Assembly: GCF_019599505.1 (NCBI RefSeq)
Contig: NZ_RKLT01000029.1
Span: 1 to 33,191, forward strand
Direction: 5' to 3'
DNA: 33,191 nucleotides
From: Haloarcula nitratireducens
GTDB taxonomy: Archaea > Halobacteriota > Halobacteria > Halobacteriales > Haloarculaceae
Each line of letters opens with the position of its first letter. Within the stretch, counting starts at the first letter, position 1. The notes under the pieces were generated by a model. That model was given only the letters and a program-made list of their open reading frames with translations, was not told the DNA's origin and did not search any database. This document shows positions 32,052-33,191 of this stretch, piece by piece. A program made the position numbers and the translations under genes.

Positions 32052-32197
32052 ATTGTCCTCTGACCCCCTGACGTTCTCGTTGAACGTTGTCTCGCAACGT
32101 TGCGGAAGACAACTATTTTACCAGGAGCGAGCATCTGAGTCCGGAAGAGAACCCAAATCCTATGTACTAATCAAGCAATCTTCGGGACAACGAATAA

Positions 32198-33191
32198 ATG
32201 AGTCCTATCTCATTCTTCTTCTCTTTGAGTTCCGGGTGGTCGCTACAGCTACTCCCGGTGCAGCTTCCGGTCTCGCTCGACGTCGTCGTCGTACTGGCGA
32301 TTATCGCTATCGTCTTCGTCCTCTTCGTCACCCAGCCGGTTCCGATCGATGCCACCGCGGTCGGTCTCGTAGTTGTCCTCATCCTCCTCGGCGAGTGGAC
32401 GGGCGTGTCGCCGGAGCAAGGGGTCTCTGGATTCTCGAATCCCGCAACGCTCACCGTCTTGGCGATGTTCGTCCTGAGCGAGGGCGTCCGACAGACCGGC
32501 GTCATCCAGATCCTGACGCGGAAACTGGTCGCGTTCGCCGGAGACAACGAATTCCGGCAATTGCTTGCCACGGTCACGCTCTCCGGACCGCCGGGCGGGG
32601 TCGTCAGTAACGTCTCGGTTGTCGCCGTGTTGATCCCTGCGATAATGAACCTCGCCCGGCAGACGAAGACGTCGCCCTCGAAGCTCCTGATACCACTGTC
32701 GTTCGCCTCGATGCTCGGTGGCATGCTCACCGTCGTCGGGACAATTACGAACCTCCTGGCGAGCGAGGTGTGGGTCCAGGTCGGTGGTCCCGACGCACAG
32801 CCGTTCGACCTACTCGAGTTCACGCACCTGGGCGCGATCGTCTTGCTCGTGGGGATCGTGTACCTGCTTACGGTCGGTCGATACCTCACTCCAGCACGGA
32901 TCGAGCCGGCGGAGTCGTCCACCGACGCGTTCGGCATGACCGACTACCTCACCGACGTCGTCGTCATGGAGGACTCGCCGCTCGTCGGTTCCCGGGTCGG
33001 AGAACTGAGCGAGCGGGACCTCGATCTCGACGTGTTCCAGATCGTTCGTGGCAACCGGACGCTTGCCCGCGGGCTCGGATCGGAACGGATCCAGGTCGGC
33101 GACGTCCTCTCCGTCAGAGCCGACCAAGAAACCCTCCAAGAGGTCATCGAGCAGGACCATCTGCAGCTGTTACCGGAAGTTATGGAGGCGG
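32198..33191 (+). CDS. SLC13/DASS-type transporter with RCK_C (TrkA-C) domain, 3' end outside window
   Basis: The frame from ATG 32198 is open to the right edge, giving at least 331 residues. The membrane part shows VVVLAIIAIVFVLFVTQPVP, GFSNPATLTVLAMFVLSEG, SNVSVVAVLIPAIMNLAR and SMLGGMLTVVGTITNLLASE, the order found in SLC13/CitT-like permeases. Residues from about 245 (VVMEDSPLVGSRVGELSERD to RIQVGDVLSVRADQETLQEV) form a TrkA-C/RCK_C regulatory domain, usual in sulfate or phosphate members of this group. The first SNT-like signature is altered (PPGGVVSNVSVV rather than NNT). Substrate is probably an anion. Codon use is GC-rich from about 32270 on. The exact start is uncertain. Confidence 0.85.
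   Translation, partial: MSPISFFFSLSSGWSLQLLPVQLPVSLDVVVVLAIIAIVFVLFVTQPVPIDATAVGLVVVLILLGEWTGVSPEQGVSGFSNPATLTVLAMFVLSEGVRQTGVIQILTRKLVAFAGDNEFRQLLATVTLSGPPGGVVSNVSVVAVLIPAIMNLARQTKTSPSKLLIPLSFASMLGGMLTVVGTITNLLASEVWVQVGGPDAQPFDLLEFTHLGAIVLLVGIVYLLTVGRYLTPARIEPAESSTDAFGMTDYLTDVVVMEDSPLVGSRVGELSERDLDLDVFQIVRGNRTLARGLGSERIQVGDVLSVRADQETLQEVIEQDHLQLLPEVMEA

Noticed and set aside
1..33191. Insertion sequences, integrase, tRNA attachment site or CRISPR array that would define an island border.
   Set aside because: No transposase motif, terminal repeats, tRNA-like fold or regular repeat array could be found; borders, if any, lie outside or are degraded.

Overview
The window is haloarchaeal. The predicted proteins are strongly acidic, short leaders carry archaeal TATA boxes, and many families are typical of Halobacteria: an Orc1/Cdc6-type initiator, an amphi-Trp protein, HTH regulators of the Bat/NarO type, two-domain UspA proteins, an ADP-forming acyl-CoA synthetase and tiny CxxC zinc-finger proteins. 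No rRNA, tRNA, CRISPR array or recognisable transposase was seen. Many genes are truncated, frameshifted or duplicated, so this looks like an accessory region (plasmid or genomic island) under decay rather than core chromosome.

Layout. 1-1805: the end of an ETHE1-like metallo-beta-lactamase hydrolase and an MFS transporter. 1875-2438: a 5'-truncated orc1/cdc6. 2674-6498: an intact two-domain Usp and a Ca2+-type P-type ATPase. 6688-10342: a tight operon of thiolase, DUF35 zinc-ribbon/OB protein and fused ADP-forming acyl-CoA synthetase. 10405-14354: a broken secondary-alcohol dehydrogenase, an SDR, a PHA synthase with a tandem helix-hairpin-helix tail, and an N-truncated Hsp20. 14539-16257: PolX. 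16583-18663: amphi-Trp protein, a usp interrupted by TAG, a small membrane protein and a CBS-pair protein. 18702-20235: fragments of a class V aminotransferase, an NADH-oxidase-like flavoprotein and a usp. 20300-23118: an intact alcohol dehydrogenase and an ABC1/UbiB kinase. 23542-25551: a second CBS-pair protein, a DUF7511-like small protein, a second usp with in-frame TAGs, and a small zinc-finger protein. 25844-28044: two HTH regulators (one with the NarO/DmsR cysteine signature), a PPOX-family flavoprotein and another small zinc-finger protein. 28429-30490: a phosphoribosyltransferase, a frameshifted alpha/beta hydrolase and a degraded usp. 30798-33191: a MgtC/DUF4010 membrane protein and the start of an SLC13-type transporter with an RCK_C domain.

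How the genes may work together. Repeated Usp proteins, a Ca2+-type ATPase, Hsp20, CBS-pair proteins, a PPOX protein, a phosphoribosyltransferase next to a dienelactone-hydrolase-like protein, PHA synthase and fermentation-type enzymes form a combination that closely resembles bacterial hypoxia/dormancy regulons such as DosR of Mycobacterium tuberculosis. The NarO-like regulator, of a family tied to anaerobic growth in Haloferax, is a candidate local controller. The thiolase, SDR and PhaC could make polyhydroxyalkanoate as an electron and carbon sink. The ADP-forming synthetase could recover ATP from acyl-CoA, and the alcohol dehydrogenase could dispose of reducing power. The grouping and its control are inference; the family assignments rest on motifs visible in the translations.
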